Origin: Rotaria socialis
Taxonomy: Eukaryota > Rotifera > Eurotatoria > Philodinida > Philodinidae
Reading direction: 5' to 3'
Length of the DNA stretch: 64,000 bases
Assembly (NCBI GenBank): GCA_905331475.1
Contig: CAJNYU010002703.1
Coordinates: 62,001-126,000, forward strand
Every line of letters starts with the position of its first letter. Within the stretch, counting starts at the first letter, position 1. Under the pieces are notes generated by a model. It saw only the letters and a list, made by a program, of their open reading frames with translations, was not told the DNA's origin and made no database searches. This document shows, piece after piece, positions 13,482 through 23,689 of this stretch. The position numbers were made by a program, and so were the translations under genes.

Positions 13482-14060
13482 TTGTTTTACACCCTGAGAC
13501 TCTACATATCTAAATTCGTTTTTCCGTTCAGTGCTACTAGCCTCACCGTTGGCGCATTTTGTGGCATAGGTATCTTACTAATTCCGATACCCAGTGGTAT
13601 TTTTTTATCTTTGATCCAAATATATTTACCCGTTCATGGTTCAACACTGCATTATGTGCAAAATCGTAAGTATTCTACTATGCTTCAATATTGTCAAATC
13701 GTGTATCTTTCTACAGAAATCCAATTATTTTACATGGAATATTCGGCCGATGCTGAAAATAAAGCCATTAGTTCCTCGCAATTTGCAGCTGATTCATCGA
13801 ATGCACAAAAACAGGTATGGAAATAGGCGTTAAAACCAAATAATGTGACTATTATCGGTTTCATTTAGTTTAACGATGAATTTGGCCTTCCACCAGTTAC
13901 CAACCAAGTTGAAAATACGCAACACAGCAATGCTGAACGCCGTGACCAGAAGTAATTTGTCAATCATTTAATTATCATTCATTGATACTTTTCCCATTTA
14001 TTCATGAATAGCGTCCGCGTAAAAAAGAGCGACACAAACCGCAACCACTGGATGCTGTAA
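13482..14060 (+). CDS. Unrecognised short membrane protein, possibly 5'-incomplete
   Basis: Four exons can be traced (13482-13665, 13717-13814, 13868-13951, 14012-14060), all with GT..AG introns of 51-60 bp. A hydrophobic segment of about 35 residues (GAFCGIGILLIPIPSGIFLS...) is followed by a Ser/Ala/Gln-rich, then a basic hydrophilic tail. No family is recognised. The first exon may start at an internal acceptor near 13530 (TTCAG) instead of the ATG, in which case the true 5' exon is missing and may have been disturbed by the repeats just upstream. It ends only about 50 bp before the damaged nucleoside hydrolase. Confidence 0.35.
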
Positions 14061-14115
14061 CTCGACCAGTTCAACATTAAGCAATATTGAGCTGGTTCAA
14101 AATTGTATTGCGCAG

Positions 14116-16328
14116 AATATTAATAAAAATCCAATAATCATTGATACCGATTCTGACATCGATGATTTATGGGCAATTCTTTATTTGATGAACGTAATAG
14201 AACTGAAACAAATAATTTCTGTTTCACTTATTCTTTGCTTCATTAAAGGGTCCAACAATTGACATTCTCGCAGTAACGACTGTTGGCGATGGATATAGGT
14301 AAATTATAATCAGATTTATGTTTAAATAATTCTCCATTTTTTCAGTGCACCATTATATTCGGCATCTAATGTTATCAGTATGTTAGGATTAGTTGGCTGT
14401 ACAGATGGTGTAGCAGTGGGAAGTGGACTCAGGTTTTCACTCTCTGAAAGATCTATTGTTTTATTGTTAGGTTTTCATTTAACAGTACACCATCACTACC
14501 AAATGGTTTTATTCTCTCGAGCGCAATTCTCGGTGGCATTGATACATATCTGTCATCGCCCTCTTGTCTGAATCAATCGGTCAACATATATTTGCAACCG
14601 TCGCCATTTGATTCTGTTGAGCTGATTGTCTATGCATTGAAATATTCACAACAGCCAGTAGATGTTTTAGCTCTCGGGCCATTCACGAATATTGCTGCAG
14701 CTATCGTTCGAGATCGATCAATTATACCGAAAATAGGAACATTGTATGTCTCCGGTTAGTAGTTCAAGCTAGTTTCCATTTAATGTATTCTGTTGTCTAT
14801 TGTTCAAGGTGGTCAGTTTAAAACATTAGCCTCTTAATCATCACTCTTACCAAATGCAAACTTAGGAATCTATCCGTATACGAGTAAAACATCTGGCAGT
14901 AGTTCAAATGTCTTCTTAGGTAAGAATCTATTTTTGCTATTGCGCCCAGGTCGAACATACACGGTCGTATACGACGGTAAATCGCCGTATTTGGCCGTAT
15001 TACATGGCTCCGTATTACGATCGTAAATCTCCGTGCCGTATACGGCGAAATACGGCGCTTTACGGTCGTTTTTTATCGTATTTCACCGTATTACGACACG
15101 GAGATTTACGATCGTAATACAAAGCCATGTAATACGACCAAATACGGCGATTTACCGTCGTATACGGCCCGTATTTCACCGTATACGGACGTCGTAAAGC
15201 TCGTCCTGGGTGATCACATCGTGCATTTCAACAAGTGACGAACAAATTGATGAGTATTAATTTAAAAATGAGAATTTTTCAAGCATCTAGTGTATATGTG
15301 TTCTGGAATCGAGTTTGTTCTGTGGTTCACAATTTCACATTTGTGACTTTCTAACTGATGTAAATGTCAAGTAATTGTAAACGTCTCCCCATAACATAAG
15401 TTTCGACATTTGAAAAGTTTTTGAAGCCTTTTGTTATTGTTTTCATTTTAGAACTGTCCAAATTGCAAGAATTTAAAGTAAAAACTTCCTTAATCATTTT
15501 TCCTAACATGAAAGTATCACAAGTTTCACCAAAGTCTTTTTGAAAACTTATAAGAACTCTGTAAATCCCTCAAGTATTTCGACAAAGTTTTGTAATTGAA
15601 GTTTGAAAAAAATAATGCTACATAATAGAAATGCCCTCGAAAAAATTTGAACGGTTGGACAGTTTAGAAGTTTCGTGGTCTTCTCTGATGGAAGGGGGCT
15701 TATTTCGATTTATGTTATTTCCAATTGAGATGTGCTTGCCGTACAACGTGTTGATGACAGTGGTATCAAAAAGCTAGTTGCGATTCCATCAACTGTACAG
15801 AAACAGTTACCTACCAATATATCCCAAGTCAATATGAAATTGAAACAATTGAACATTACTTTATCACCATTCATATATGGATTAATAACATCGTTGGCGA
15901 AATGCACCAATCAATCAGAGTCGACCATTTATTGGTGAGTTTTTTTTCATGCTTTCTATGACTAAATAATAGTTTCTCGAGTATTTTTGTTTAGGTGGGA
16001 CAATAGTGCAGCTCAGTTAATGGTTCAGTTGCAAAACAATGTCACAAATGGTTTTTGCACGGCATTCCAAAATGTCGAATCATTATACATTTTATCGGCT
16101 GATGCGGACCAGTTGTTTGGTCAAGGCTTAACCGATTTTCAAAATACAAGACCTAACACCAACGGATTATCAAATTACACAATATGTGCACAAACTAACT
16201 CGGATACGTTTCTCACTGAATTTTTGACCAAAATATCCTCAGACAAACTTTATTCATGTGAGAAAACATATGCAAATCGATTCGATTTGAAATTACAATC
16301 GTGTATGAGCATGTATGGGCTCGATTAA
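14116..16328 (+). pseudogene. Nucleoside hydrolase (inosine-uridine preferring type), damaged
   Basis: Exons can be followed at about 14116-14193, 14249-14298, 14346-14432, 14486-14754, 14809-14919, 15730-15934 and 15995-16328. The N-terminal calcium/ribose-binding motif IIIDTDSDIDDLWAI is clear, as are ILAVTTVGDG, LALGPFTNIA and FLDVLAVQRVDDSGI, in the order seen in IU-nucleoside hydrolases, which cleave the N-glycosidic bond of nucleosides. Two faults are visible. An in-frame TAA lies at 14835-14837 in an otherwise well-conserved exon, and no start codon or signal peptide can be found because the frame is closed by a stop at 14020. The intron at 14920-15730 was enlarged by a 266-bp hairpin element. 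It is probably a recently inactivated gene; an assembly error or stop readthrough is less likely. Confidence 0.6.
14945..15210. mobile_element. 266-bp hairpin (foldback/MITE) inside an intron
   Basis: The element begins CCCAGG and ends CCTGGG. Its halves are close reverse complements: for example CGGTAAATCGCCGTATTTGG on the left pairs with CCAAATACGGCGATTTACCG on the right, and CATGGC with GCCATG. It consists largely of TACGG/CCGTA units and is far richer in CpG than its surroundings. It lies in the 811-bp intron of the nucleoside hydrolase; neighbouring introns there are only about 47-60 bp. It has no coding capacity. Confidence 0.75.
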
Positions 16329-17287
16329 GCAGAAATATTGACAGACTATTCTTCAAAAACTTTCTATTATTTATCGTTTGCTCTTTTTCAAATTCAAGAC
16401 ACTGAGAAATGCTTTCAGCAAATTATAGATGTCACTATCGATACAAGTAGTAATTATAAAGTGCATTAGAATTAAGTTCGATTGCTGGATATATCTGGAA
16501 AGCTCGCTTTACGAGCGGAAAGACGCTAGCGTTAGAATTTTGCTTCCAGCAATGGTAGGATATCTAACAGAATAGTAGACTGAAAATATCTTCGAACAGC
16601 CAGAAGGCCCAAAAAGAATTCAATTGTGGTGGGTACGGTTGCGGATGACAGAGCTGCGAAAGCTCCGATAACGTCGCGGCTAAAAGTATCGTCAATTGGC
16701 TTGAAACACGGATGTAGATCTGTATGATTACCTAAAAGTGGATCTTGTTGCATTTACGAAAGACTTATATCAAGCACCATAGGACTCGTTTTGAGTACTA
16801 GTTAAGTAGTGATGATCACGTATGTTCGAAATCGAATGCTACATAGATATAACTTAAGTGTTGAAAGATAATCTAGCTAAATATTAAAAACAACCTATAT
16901 GATAATTAAGAGACCATCTTGAGAGTGTGGAATGCACAAGATGACTCAAGTAGACCATTTTCCAGATTTCGAGCTTGCTCAAAGGTTTCATCAGATGGCT
17001 TGGGCTTTTCTATAGTCGTTTTATTGATCTAAATTTTTTTCAAAGAAATTACAATGAGCAGTATACTAATCTATATAGTCTTGCGGTATGTGGGTGCGCA
17101 GAGGTTGGATGCGTTTTAGCTGACATCACACATTTCGATTCGATCAAAGATCTTGGTAGGTGGAGCAATATCTTCAACTCGCTACAATAAACTTATCAAT
17201 GTGGCTTCATCGGTGGCCAAAATGTGGGACTCACAAGCTCTGATTACAAGAAAAAATATGGAATAGTATTGCAGCTTTTTAAATAAT
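16329..17287. other. Intergenic DNA with two unassigned open frames
   Basis: A 73-codon minus frame (16532-16753, with ...GAFAALSSATVPTTIEFFLG...) and a 71-codon plus frame (16975-17190) are the only notable stretches. Base composition near 16540-16740 is richer in GC than the flanks. Neither is recognised and neither has convincing splice sites, so both stay uncalled. Confidence 0.3.
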
Positions 17288-17289
17288 TA

Positions 17290-18599
17290 ACGGGTGCCCC
17301 ATAATAGATGGCCGGTTTTTACTCTTAATCTTTATAGTATCTGACAAGCTTTATTTAAAATCAAAATATGGCATAACATACAACATAGCTACTACTGTAA
17401 CCTGCACAAAAAATGTTATCTAATATAAGCACCTTTTGTTTTCAAAATAGAAAAAAATCTACTTGACCAATTTTGAACACTGTGAAGGAGGCCATTTTTG
17501 GTACACGACTTACACCTTTTTTATTTCATCAATTAATGAATCATAGCTTTTGACTTTATTCCAATGCATATTATGACCTATAGCGTCCCACACATAATAA
17601 TCAAGAACATTGTGGTCTGGACTATTAGGCGACCATTCTTTATCATCGATGAACCGAGGAAAAATTTTCTTAATCCATGCTATCGAATGTTTGTCCTTGT
17701 GTGGTGTTGCATTATCTTGTTGATAAATAAAACCATCACCTAATAATAGTTGACCTTCAGCTCGTGCATGTGGCAAAACAGTTTCAATATAATTTTCATG
17801 CGTTAGCGTTTCATTGGGCTCAAAAATAATTGGAAGCGAAAGACAAGTTTTCGATGCCACAAATCATAACATAAGTTTTTTTTGGAAACTTGGCCGTCGA
17901 CTTTGTTCCTGTGTGTTCATCAGCGTCGTGTCGAGAGGAAGCATAAACACGCTCATTTTGGCGATTGAAAATGCTACCTAATTCGAAGTACTTTTCATCA
18001 GTAAATAAGATTTTCTTCTCGATCTTTTTTTCTAAAAAAACTTTCGTGCCCAATATGTAAATGATTCTCTTCGTTGTTTATGTTCATCATTTAGATTTGA
18101 CTCAATTGTCACACGGTAAACATGTAAATGAAAATCCTCATGAATAATGCGACCAATTGTCTCCTTCGAAATACCAAGTGAATTAGCTAATTTCCTTGCA
18201 CTTTGTGGACCTTTGTAAATAAACCTATTCTTGACTTTTCGAATAAAACGTTTTGTTAGTATAATTCTGGGTCTATCAGCAGGTGTTTTCAAATCAATTG
18301 TATCGGTGCTTCTATACAAATGTTGCCATCGTCTGACTGTTCGCTCACTGACCACTTTTCGTAGTTTAGCAATTTGTAGTGATGACACACCGTCATGAGC
18401 CATTCGCAGTACTACTTTTCGTATATCTTTAGACTTCATATTTAAATTCAATCTAAAAAGCACTTATCGAACTGATCTCTTGTATTTATGTAAATCTTGG
18501 ACAGTCCAAATGCATGATGTATAAATAAGTGAAAAATATGTATAAGCTCTATATACTTTCATTGGTGAGAAAACCGACTATTTATTATGGGGCACCAGT
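17290..18599 (-). mobile_element. mariner/IS630-superfamily transposon (DD37D-like), damaged
   Basis: Imperfect terminal inverted repeats of about 28 bp (ACGGGTGCCCCATAATA on the left, TATTATGGGGCACCAGT on the right) are flanked by TA dinucleotides at 17288-17289 and 18600-18601, the target duplication of this superfamily. The transposase runs on the minus strand from 18463 to 17510. An N-terminal helix-turn-helix (SLQIAKLRKVVSERTVRRW) is followed by catalytic motifs FTDEKYF, QQDNATPH and SPDHNVLDYYVW. Counting from the second Asp, the third acidic residue fits 37-residue spacing, as in maT-type elements. The reading frame shifts twice (near 18040 and 17840), so the copy is unlikely to be active. 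Confidence 0.9.
17510..18463 (-). pseudogene. mariner-type transposase, frameshifted
   Basis: Three overlapping minus-strand frames cover the whole transposase: 18032-18463 (DNA-binding region), 17820-18053 (first catalytic Asp in FTDEKYF) and 17510-17860 (second and third catalytic positions). The two frame changes are the main damage; domain order and catalytic residues are otherwise complete at about 320 residues, near the usual length for the superfamily. It is enclosed by the TIRs at 17290 and 18599. Confidence 0.85.
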
Positions 18600-18601
18600 T
18601 A

Positions 18602-19851
18602 GGTTCATAAAAACGTCAAATAAATGAATAAATGAAATGTGAATCAATTTTTGCAATTGATATGCGCGCTTTGAAGCTTTGTCATTTCGAAAATGTTTCG
18701 ATTTACAGTTACCATTCTATCAATTTATTTCATCCGTCGAACATCATTATATGATAAAAACTTATTCATATTGTCAAAATCGAAAGCAATTTAATTTTAA
18801 GAAATTGCAATATTTTTTTCACCAGTTTTATTTTGTTCTTTTCAAGCATTAAAATTTAATGATTTAAACTTAAGAATTTATTCAAAAATACATCTTCAAT
18901 GAATAATATCTTTTTTCATAGCGATAGTACATACGAAACATATTACGGGAAACGTGAAATATCAATTTAATCTCGATTTATTCGGTTTAAACAACATATT
19001 AACTTGCGGGTGTGGGTGACTATGGGCGTTTATGTGTGGGTCCATCGAGAATTTTACAGTAAGTCTCACACACACACACACACTCACACCCTCATTAAAG
19101 AATATTCTTATACGATCTTTGTTTGACTATCTAATTTTAAAAAATTCTGCTGGAGAGTTGCCCATACCCAATTGAGAAAATGTTTGATCCACGCTCAGTT
19201 TTTCACGCTCTTTCTAATGATGTAACTTTTATTGTATCTGCACGAAATAACAATATTTCCAGGGAGTTGATACACTTTTATATGAAGAAAACAACGTGAT
19301 TGTAATATCAGACTATTTGTTTTCTCTTCCAAAAAAAAAGAGCGAAATATTCGCAGTGTTACCATTACAAACATTTTATTTATTTACTGTCTATTATGGT
19401 ACTTGTGCGTATAATAAGTGCTTAGAATGATTAGAAAAACGAATATTTTTCTTTTGCAGTTGTATCTGAAAGTCTTAGCTCATTTAAAAGAAAATATACC
19501 TTATTTTATCAGATTATGTTTGTTCTTAATGCTATGTTGTATGGTCATTGTAATAGCAGCGTTGCGTTCTTTATTATCCAAGTTGATGGTGGGAACTTTA
19601 CCACGAAGAAGAAATGTTATAACTAGAGATCGCAAGGAAAGGCGATATGTATTCAAGAATGTACAAAATTATCGCCTAACTTTTATCTTGGTAATATATT
19701 TATGTAATACGCTCAATGTAGTCATATTCGACACAATAAAAAGCTATCCCAGGTTGAACATCCCGGCCATCGGATCCCGTAGGATACTCCAGGGAATATG
19801 CGGGAAAGTCACCATATCCTGCAGGAAAACACGGGAAATCGCTGGAACTTG
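18602..19851. other. AT-rich DNA up to the assembly gap
   Basis: It holds a G-rich/CA-rich patch (about 19010-19095) and a GGATCC-type repeat patch (19750-19851) that runs into the gap. A plus-strand open frame from 19418 has a hydrophobic core (RLCLFLMLCCMVIVIAALRS) preceded by a TTGCAG acceptor near 19460. It could be an isolated exon of a membrane protein, but it is not recognised and the frame reads on into the repeat and the Ns. Confidence 0.3.
19010..19095. repeat. G-rich/C-rich hairpin with telomere-like units and (CA)n
   Basis: GGGTGTGGGTG on the left is followed about 55 bp later by a (CA)n run ending CTCACACCCTC. Similar G-strand/C-strand pairs occur at 20868-20930 and 41902-41975, so this is a recurring small element. 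Bdelloid telomeres are reported to be TGTGGG-type, which these units resemble. Confidence 0.45.
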
Positions 19852-19951
19852 NNNNNNNNNNNNNNNNNNNNNNNNNNNNNNNNNNNNNNNNNNNNNNNNN
19901 NNNNNNNNNNNNNNNNNNNNNNNNNNNNNNNNNNNNNNNNNNNNNNNNNNN
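19852..19951. other. Assembly gap (100 N)
   Basis: Exactly 100 unknown bases, a conventional placeholder length. The true distance and even adjacency of the two sides is therefore unproven. A repeat of the GGATCC style abuts its left side. Confidence 0.98.
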
Positions 19952-20849
19952 TTAACACAAAATGAGATCGAACTGTTCTTACAGATTTTATCGAATGTTT
20001 TTATTATTATAATCTATAAATAAAATTTTGTTTTGTTGTGGAAATATTTATTGATCATTTTGAGCGCGTGTATCAGTCGATTTGATCGACTTTTTCTTGA
20101 TGTTATTATTACTGTATAATTTGATTTACTGATGGGCAAACTAATTTACTTAGATTTGCCAGTAAAAACGTCTTCCTCAAAACATCTTCATCTGCTATTT
20201 TACAAAGGCAATTTAAAAGAGATCTAATCAAAAGTTTTGCTCAACTAAATGTATTCCAACGATGATGCCATATGTTCTTTCAAAAACGTCATTGATTGTT
20301 GATGCACAAAAAAAAGTAAATTTATGTATGATGTTTAATATTTCAAGGGAAAAGTTGCTGTTCGAAGTAGCAATGTATTACTATAATTAGGTAGGATGGC
20401 ATGATAGTATAATAATAATAACCCAAACGGCTAATGGTTTAAATTATCTTTTCAAAAATATTTGCATTATAAATAATTTGTTAAAAAAGAAATTATTTTC
20501 TTTTATCTAAATTTAATTTGAACAAAATTTTTACACGACAAAAAAGCTTTAGATGTCTAAACTTTGATTCAAACTCCAACTAATTTAAATTTCAAATTAG
20601 TAAGTACATTTATCTATCTGTTGGATCATATATATACTTTGTTTTTTAAACACAACATTACATATTCTGAAAGTACATCAAGTTTTAGTGCTTGTATTTA
20701 TGATTTTTTTCATTACTATAGAATGCGGCTTGTTCAAGCGTAACGTTGTGACGTAAAAGAAGATCCTTTTACTTCAGAGTCACTAATAAAATTGTCATTT
20801 CTCGTAAAGCTGTTATACTCGAAACAAATTCGTGAAGAACTTGGCACGC
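19952..20849. other. AT-rich DNA downstream of the ADP-ribosyltransferase
   Basis: No independent gene is seen. A last exon of the ADP-ribosyltransferase could lie near 20760-20800 on the minus strand (acceptor TATAACAG, then about a dozen codons to a stop), but this is speculative. Confidence 0.3.
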
Positions 20850-21899
20850 TCACAATAGGCATCGTGAGGGTGTGAGTGCGGGTGCTTTTCTTTCATATAC
20901 ACCCACACCCCACACCCACATCCTCAACATACCTGATTTTATTTGATATTTCTTTTCTTCATCCACTGGCTTCGGTATGGGTTTGGTTGATAGTTTTGAA
21001 TCGCTTTTCAAATGTTGAGGTTTCGGTTCAGTTGAAGTAATAGTTAGTTTGACTTTCGTTTGCTTATCGAGATCTATTAATAAATGATTGGAAAGATTTT
21101 GGTCATAATATAAAAACAAGAGAAAAGAACAATTCTCACCTGACAGATTGTCTTTTTTGGATATCGAGGGTTCTTCCAATAAAACGAAGGGAGGCACAAC
21201 TTGTTGGAGATGAATGATAATCAAATCAGGATCTTTCTTCGACGGTTGCAAATGACTTTTGACGATAAATTGACTGCCAGGTAAAAGCAGTATTTCATCT
21301 TCTTCTTCTAATGAAGAATGTGGACGAATCTTTTTTCCATTAAAGCATTCAATGCTAAACATTGTACGTTTTTCTTCTTGACCAAGAAATGATTCTGATT
21401 CAAGAACATGCAATGATTCAGTGCAACTTGAAAATCCCCACCACGTATATGTTTTTCCTACGACGTATTCTTTTCTTAAATCAAGACGAACACCTCTCCA
21501 TACGGTCATACCACAAGAACGTAAGTTGAAAAGTGCTGTCAATAGGAGTTTCATAAATAATAGCCACGGTGTAATTAGTCTATTACGATTTTTAGATCTT
21601 AAAATCGAATTCAATACCACGTAAAGGCATTGATCACGTGGTGCCCATTCCATGGTATAGAGAAAGATCGATGCCGATTCATCCTGTGTTAGACCATCTT
21701 TCGGTGGATCACAATTACCTTTAGCAATGTAAGCTCGTCTACGTACATCAGGACAAAACTTAACAATAGGTTCGATGGCTTCTTCAAGTGAAACCAATTC
21801 GAGGGACTGATAACCTTCGATAGGTTGAAGGAGTTTGCCTGGCTCTTCACTAACATCAATAAAACGATTAAAATGAACAGTACCTTTAGCTTCTGCCAT
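20850..21899 (-). CDS. NAD(P)(+)-arginine ADP-ribosyltransferase
   Basis: Exon 1 (21140-21899) and exon 2 (from 21073 down) are joined by an intron at 21074-21139. The catalytic domain shows the R-S-E signature of arginine-specific mono-ADP-ribosyltransferases: TVWRGVRLDL (Arg), WWGFSSCT (Ser motif) and EEEDEILLLPGSQF (ExE motif that sets arginine specificity). The enzyme transfers ADP-ribose from NAD to protein arginines. No signal peptide is seen, so it is probably intracellular. A charged Pro/Lys-rich tail follows the domain. The final codons (WVWGVGVYERKAPALTP...) are read from a telomere-like C-rich repeat; a donor GTATGT just before it suggests that exon 2 really ends near 20932 and that the repeat is intronic. 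Bdelloids have many paralogues of this family. Confidence 0.85.
   Translation of the reverse strand: MAEAKGTVHFNRFIDVSEEPGKLLQPIEGYQSLELVSLEEAIEPIVKFCPDVRRRAYIAKGNCDPPKDGLTQDESASIFLYTMEWAPRDQCLYVVLNSILRSKNRNRLITPWLLFMKLLLTALFNLRSCGMTVWRGVRLDLRKEYVVGKTYTWWGFSSCTESLHVLESESFLGQEEKRTMFSIECFNGKKIRPHSSLEEEDEILLLPGSQFIVKSHLQPSKKDPDLIIIHLQQVVPPFVLLEEPSISKKDNLSGENCSFLLFLYYDQNLSNHLLIDLDKQTKVKLTITSTEPKPQHLKSDSKLSTKPIPKPVDEEKKYQIKSGMLRMWVWGVGVYERKAPALTPSRCLL
20868..20930. repeat. Telomere-like hairpin repeat at the end of the ADP-ribosyltransferase
   Basis: GAGGGTGTGAGTGCGGGTG is followed about 17 bp later by CACCCACACCCCACACCCAC, a near-perfect foldback of TGTGGG-like units. It is the same arrangement (G-rich left, C-rich right) as at 41902-41975. 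Confidence 0.55.
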
Positions 21900-22554
21900 T
21901 TTTTATGTATCTTTACGTAGTGAATATAGTGCGACTTGCTGTATGAAAATGAAATGATTTCTGTTTTTCTTTAAACTCGAGCTCCTTGAATAAATAGTCG
22001 GTACGGGTTTTTTTTTCTGTCACACAGAAGTAGAAAAGAAAAAAACAACTTCTGTCTATTATTGTCCTTGCATAAGCTTGCTAGACTGCTCTTATCAATC
22101 TAAAAGCCTTTCAACTACACAAAACTTCAATAAGTAAATAAAGAAACGAAAGTAACTGAAAAAAGGGGTATGCGCAATAGTTTTCATACTGTTTTGTTTG
22201 CTTTCTTTCAAATGAAATTTTCTGTCGCCGAAATCAGTCGACTGAAGGACACAGCCCAGTCCGTAATAGATATATATATGGAGGTTTCCATGAATTTTAT
22301 TCAAATAGTTGTATAATATCAATCAAATATAAGATACTCAGATTTAATTCATAAACGAAACAATCATTATATGAAAGTATGTTTCTTGTTTTCTCGCTTA
22401 AAAAAAGAAAAGGCAACACAAAGTATATAGTAAAATATACATACACATACACATACACACAAGAAAGAAATGCCTACAGTCTAGAGAAGAAACCGGTGTT
22501 GCTGTTGTTTTTTGTTTTTACAATATGATACAGAAGTCCACGAGAAGAATTACA
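21900..22554. other. Intergenic region between ADP-ribosyltransferase and HP1
   Basis: About 650 bp containing the 5' flank of the ADP-ribosyltransferase and the 3' UTR of HP1. It holds a short CACATA microsatellite (22439-22462). No gene was recognised. Confidence 0.5.
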
Positions 22555-23292
22555 TCACAATGTTGCTTGATTATTTTTATTGTCAATAATTGTTTGCTGT
22601 GATGACATCATATTATTATTATCTGTATTATTATTTGTATCATTTGTTGTTTGTTGTTGTGTTGTTATCCATGTTAAACGTTCTTCATAGAATTTGATAA
22701 CAACTTGTGGACATTTTATATTACATATACGTGACGGAACAAGATCAGCTTCGCTTGTACCTTTCCATTGAACTAATAACATTAATTCACCTGTTGCATC
22801 TGTAGCTCCGAGTATTTTTTCAGCTTCATATCCTCGATCAAATGCTGATGCTTCTTCAATACGTGTTGTTGATGATGTTTGTTGTTTCGAATAATTACTT
22901 CGATCAAGTGGTGGTCGACCACGTTTATTATGTACTGGTGCTTGATCAAGAGATGGTTTACGTTTAAGTGTTGATGATTCATTATTCATATAGCGAGTCT
23001 TTTGTAGTAGACGATTTTCATATTCTTCAATTAAATCTGGACAATCTAAATTTTGATGAGGTTCCTAAGAAATAAATATTGTTTTATATGTCAAAAAAAA
23101 ACCATGAACAAAAGATTAGTTTTTTACCCAAGTATTTTCTTCTTCGGGATAACCTTTCCAAGCAAGTAAATATTCTTTACGTCCATTACGAAAACGATGA
23201 CTAACTATACGTTCAACAATAAATTCTTCACCTTCATCACCACCACCACCGACACCAAGCATTTGCTGTTTATCTCCAGTAGGATTATTCAT
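22555..23292 (-). CDS. HP1: Heterochromatin protein 1 (chromodomain plus chromoshadow)
   Basis: Two exons (23128-23292 and 22555-23064) give 224 residues. The N-terminal chromodomain reads [34 protein letters not shown] and, across the intron, [16 protein letters not shown], with the aromatic residues expected to cage methylated H3K9. A basic, Pro/Ser-rich hinge ([10 protein letters not shown]) follows. The C-terminal chromoshadow domain reads [37 protein letters not shown] and [12 protein letters not shown], the dimerisation module. A Gln/Asn/Thr-rich tail of about 35 residues is added. The start was chosen at the Met before a short Gly-rich leader. It is divergent from Lon, about 400 bp apart. 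Confidence 0.92.
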
Positions 23293-23689
23293 TATGTATT
23301 GAATAAATTGGTAACAGAAAACAATTTGAATGGCAACACTGAGATGAAGGAGGAGAAGAGAAAAAAATTGCTTTTCACCAATCAATTAATGAGAATAAAT
23401 ACACAAAGATGGAAGAAAAACGAGAATCTTCAAATTTAATTAAACCAATCAAAAGTTAATTGAACATTTTTTAAAATAATGTTTTTTAGAATTTGTTTTA
23501 CTTGAACTTTTAAATGATAATATTTATAAAGTTGTAAATGATAGAAATATTTCTACGGTAGATGTCTCACAGTTGATGTATCATAATAAGTGGTTTAACA
23601 ATAAACCAATCGAGTAAACTTTTACAATTATGGTTATGGATGGTTATTTATATCATAAAATTTGTTTTTTTCTAGAAAGATTTTCGATC
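23293..23689. promoter_or_regulatory. Bidirectional intergenic region HP1/Lon
   Basis: About 400 bp separates the divergent starts of HP1 and Lon and must hold both promoters. TTCTAG at 23669-23674, 15 bases before the Lon ATG, looks like a splice acceptor without an evident upstream exon. Confidence 0.5.

Noticed and set aside
19418-20023. Long open frame running through the N gap
   Set aside because: It is open only because Ns translate as unknown; it also runs through repeat sequence. Only a short hydrophobic part might be an exon.
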